From: a candidate division Hyd24-12 bacterium UBA5074
GTDB lineage: Bacteria > Fermentibacterota > Fermentibacteria > Fermentibacterales > Fermentibacteraceae
Direction: 5' to 3'
Length of the DNA stretch: 7,800 bases
Assembly (NCBI GenBank): GCA_002414865.1
Contig: DIAQ01000110.1
Coordinates: forward strand, 12,872-20,671
The position numbers were made by a program, and so were the translations under genes. Numbering within the stretch: position 1 is the first letter of the stretch; each line of letters opens with the position of its first letter. Of the stretch, positions 6,587 through 7,800 are shown piece after piece. The notes under the pieces were generated by a model. That model had not been told where the DNA came from. It did not search any database and saw nothing but the letters and a program-made list of their open reading frames with translations.

Positions 6587-7800
6587 CTAGCGCTGCAGCA
6601 CGAGAGTCGCGACTGCGTGCGCCTGTCCTGTCGAAAGCCTCGCCAGGAACACGCCGGCGGGCAGTCTTCGACCTTCGGCATTCGATCCGTCCCATGTCAT
6701 CGCCGAGGTACCGGCGGGGACGGAGGCTTCGTAAACGACGCGGCCGCAAATATCGTAAATAGTGAGAACGCCCTCAAGCCCCGACGCGCACTGCAGTGTG
6801 CACGATCCCCTGAAGGGGTTGGGGAAGCAGGTCAGCCCGGCGGAGGGAGGCAGAGGATCCCCTTCTCCGGTTCCCTGGGTCGTGAACACGAAGTCCACCT
6901 CCACGCGCTGCTGAGAACCGATGGCCACGCCCGTGACCGTCTGCGGGGCGCAGCCGTCCACGGAGGCCGTGATGTCGTAGTTTCCGGGGATGACCGGCTT
7001 CGCATAGTCGCCGAGGGTGACGTCGGTCCTGCAGAAGCGGAGAGGCTGGGAGTCGCCGCCGTCCTGGAGCGTCACCTGGATCAGGGCGTCCAGGGGGTTG
7101 CCCACCTGGTCCTCCACCGTTCCGTAGAATCCGTACGTGCTCTGCTTGAAGAGATTGAGGATCGACATGTAATGCGCCGAGGCCACGCCGGGCCAGTCCG
7201 CAGCCTGCTTGTCCTGGTGGACCTCCACCGTGTGGTCGATGCCTCCGTACTCCCCGTAGCTCCAGTCGTTCACGTCGCCGTTGATGATGTACCATGCCCA
7301 GCCCTCGGTGACCCAGAAGCCGGGCACCGTGCAGAGGGCTGCATAGTCGGCGGCCATGTCGACGATGAGCAGCGTGTCCTGAACGGGGGCGGAGGAGTAG
7401 TTCCAGACATAGTTGAAGCAGGCTTCTCCCCCGTGCAGGGAGAGGCTCGAGCAGAACGGGTTCTCGAGTCCCGTGAGATCGGGCCAGTTGTTCATGGTGA
7501 TATCACGGAGCGCCTGTGTCTCGGGCTCGGAGAACGGCGACGGACCCCCCCCGCCCGACGCCCACATGTAGCTCAGGTTCCTGTTGAGGTCCACGCCGGA
7601 GCCGTTGTAGCGCGAGTTGTTGAAGTAGCCGTCGGGGTTCATGACCGGGATCACCCAGGTCTCCGCGGTCTGGACCACGTAGGAGCACATCTCGCTCGTC
7701 GAGGAGTAGTCGGCCAGGTTCCGCAGGTAGTTCAGGGCTACCATGGCGCCGGTCTTCTCGTCGCCGTGGATGGCGCCGATGAGCCTGAACTCGGGCTCGA
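6587..7800 (-). CDS. Secreted M14 zinc carboxypeptidase with C-terminal FlgD-Ig/T9SS-like domain, 5' end outside window
   Basis: The last 403 residues of a metallocarboxypeptidase (carboxypeptidase A/T/D type) that removes C-terminal residues from peptides. Active-site parts are in the expected order: the zinc motif HGDE (7757-7768), NPDGYFNNSRYNGSGVDLNR with its substrate-binding Asn-Arg pair (7580-7639), SPFSEPET just after, the third zinc ligand in SLHGGE (His codon 7433-7435), and the general-base Glu in HTVEVHQDK (codon 7223-7225). Next comes a carboxypeptidase-regulatory/transthyretin-like domain (about 6880-7135), then a linker with PLPPSAG and a beta-sandwich with FPNPF, TIYDICGRVVYE and PAGVFLARL (about 6590-6845). 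That last domain is typical of FlgD-Ig/type IX sorting modules and points to export and surface attachment or secretion. Signal peptide and propeptide should lie beyond 7800. The protein is rich in Trp, Tyr and Cys, as in extracellular enzymes. It ends at a TAG, 14 bp before rpmA. Confidence 0.93.
   Translation of the reverse strand, partial: EPEFRLIGAIHGDEKTGAMVALNYLRNLADYSSTSEMCSYVVQTAETWVIPVMNPDGYFNNSRYNGSGVDLNRNLSYMWASGGGGPSPFSEPETQALRDITMNNWPDLTGLENPFCSSLSLHGGEACFNYVWNYSSAPVQDTLLIVDMAADYAALCTVPGFWVTEGWAWYIINGDVNDWSYGEYGGIDHTVEVHQDKQAADWPGVASAHYMSILNLFKQSTYGFYGTVEDQVGNPLDALIQVTLQDGGDSQPLRFCRTDVTLGDYAKPVIPGNYDITASVDGCAPQTVTGVAIGSQQRVEVDFVFTTQGTGEGDPLPPSAGLTCFPNPFRGSCTLQCASGLEGVLTIYDICGRVVYEASVPAGTSAMTWDGSNAEGRRLPAGVFLARLSTGQAHAVATLVLQR

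Noticed and set aside
6310..6681. Longer HutI with an N-terminal extension through rpmA
   Set aside because: The extension would overlap all of L27 in another frame and resembles no amidohydrolase sequence. The ATG at 6309 gives a normal-length HutI.
7545..7552. Run of eight C (G8 on the coding strand) in the peptidase, a possible phase-variable or error-prone tract
   Set aside because: The frame is continuous across it: zinc and substrate motifs before (DLNRN) and after (SEPET, SLHGGE) are in the same frame, and the tract encodes a short glycine loop. There is no evidence of slippage.
1..7800. CRISPR array, IS element, tRNA, defence island or prophage genes
   Set aside because: No regularly spaced repeats, transposase motifs or tRNA-like cloverleaf noticed. 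Nearly every base is covered by the seven genes.

Overview
The window is a bacterial stretch of high-GC DNA (roughly low-to-mid 60s % by eye). All seven genes lie on the minus strand and read from position 7800 towards position 1. No gap between genes exceeds 20 bp and two gene pairs overlap, so the whole window looks like the inside of one long transcription unit with neither end visible. I see no tRNA, rRNA, IS element, CRISPR array, repeat family or factor-independent terminator. The host is probably an uncultivated, high-GC member of the FCB superphylum or a neighbour (Eisenbacteria- or Krumholzibacteriota-like). That is an inference from the secreted peptidase ending in a FlgD/T9SS-like beta-sandwich, the TPR-MshEN architecture, and a gene order that matches no model organism I know.

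In transcription order: (1) the 3' part of a secreted M14 zinc carboxypeptidase with a carboxypeptidase-regulatory-like domain and a FlgD-Ig/T9SS-like C-terminal domain (6587-7800, start outside the window); (2) rpmA, ribosomal protein L27 (6321-6572); (3) hutI, imidazolonepropionase of histidine degradation (5020-6309); (4) a 607-residue TPR protein with a two-motif MshEN domain in its middle, predicted to bind cyclic di-GMP (3204-5027); (5) a PDZ-radical SAM-DUF512 protein of the Der-associated family (1989-3197, GTG start); (6) a small membrane-anchored protein with a histidine-kinase fold but without the phosphoacceptor His, the N-box Asn or an ATP lid, i.e. a pseudo-histidine kinase (1126-1968, TTG start); (7) a phosphomannomutase/phosphoglucomutase cut by the left edge (1-1154).

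The gene contents do not form a textbook pathway. Peptidase plus HutI could serve peptide and histidine scavenging. The MshEN-TPR scaffold, the pseudo-kinase and the hexose-phosphate mutase could form a c-di-GMP-tuned envelope or exopolysaccharide module. L27 and the DUF512 protein point to translation and ribosome-related functions. The most interesting items are the TPR-MshEN-TPR protein, the degenerate kinase next to it, rpmA without rplU and obgE beside it, and an extra cysteine cluster in the DUF512 protein. The links between them are inferred from position only.
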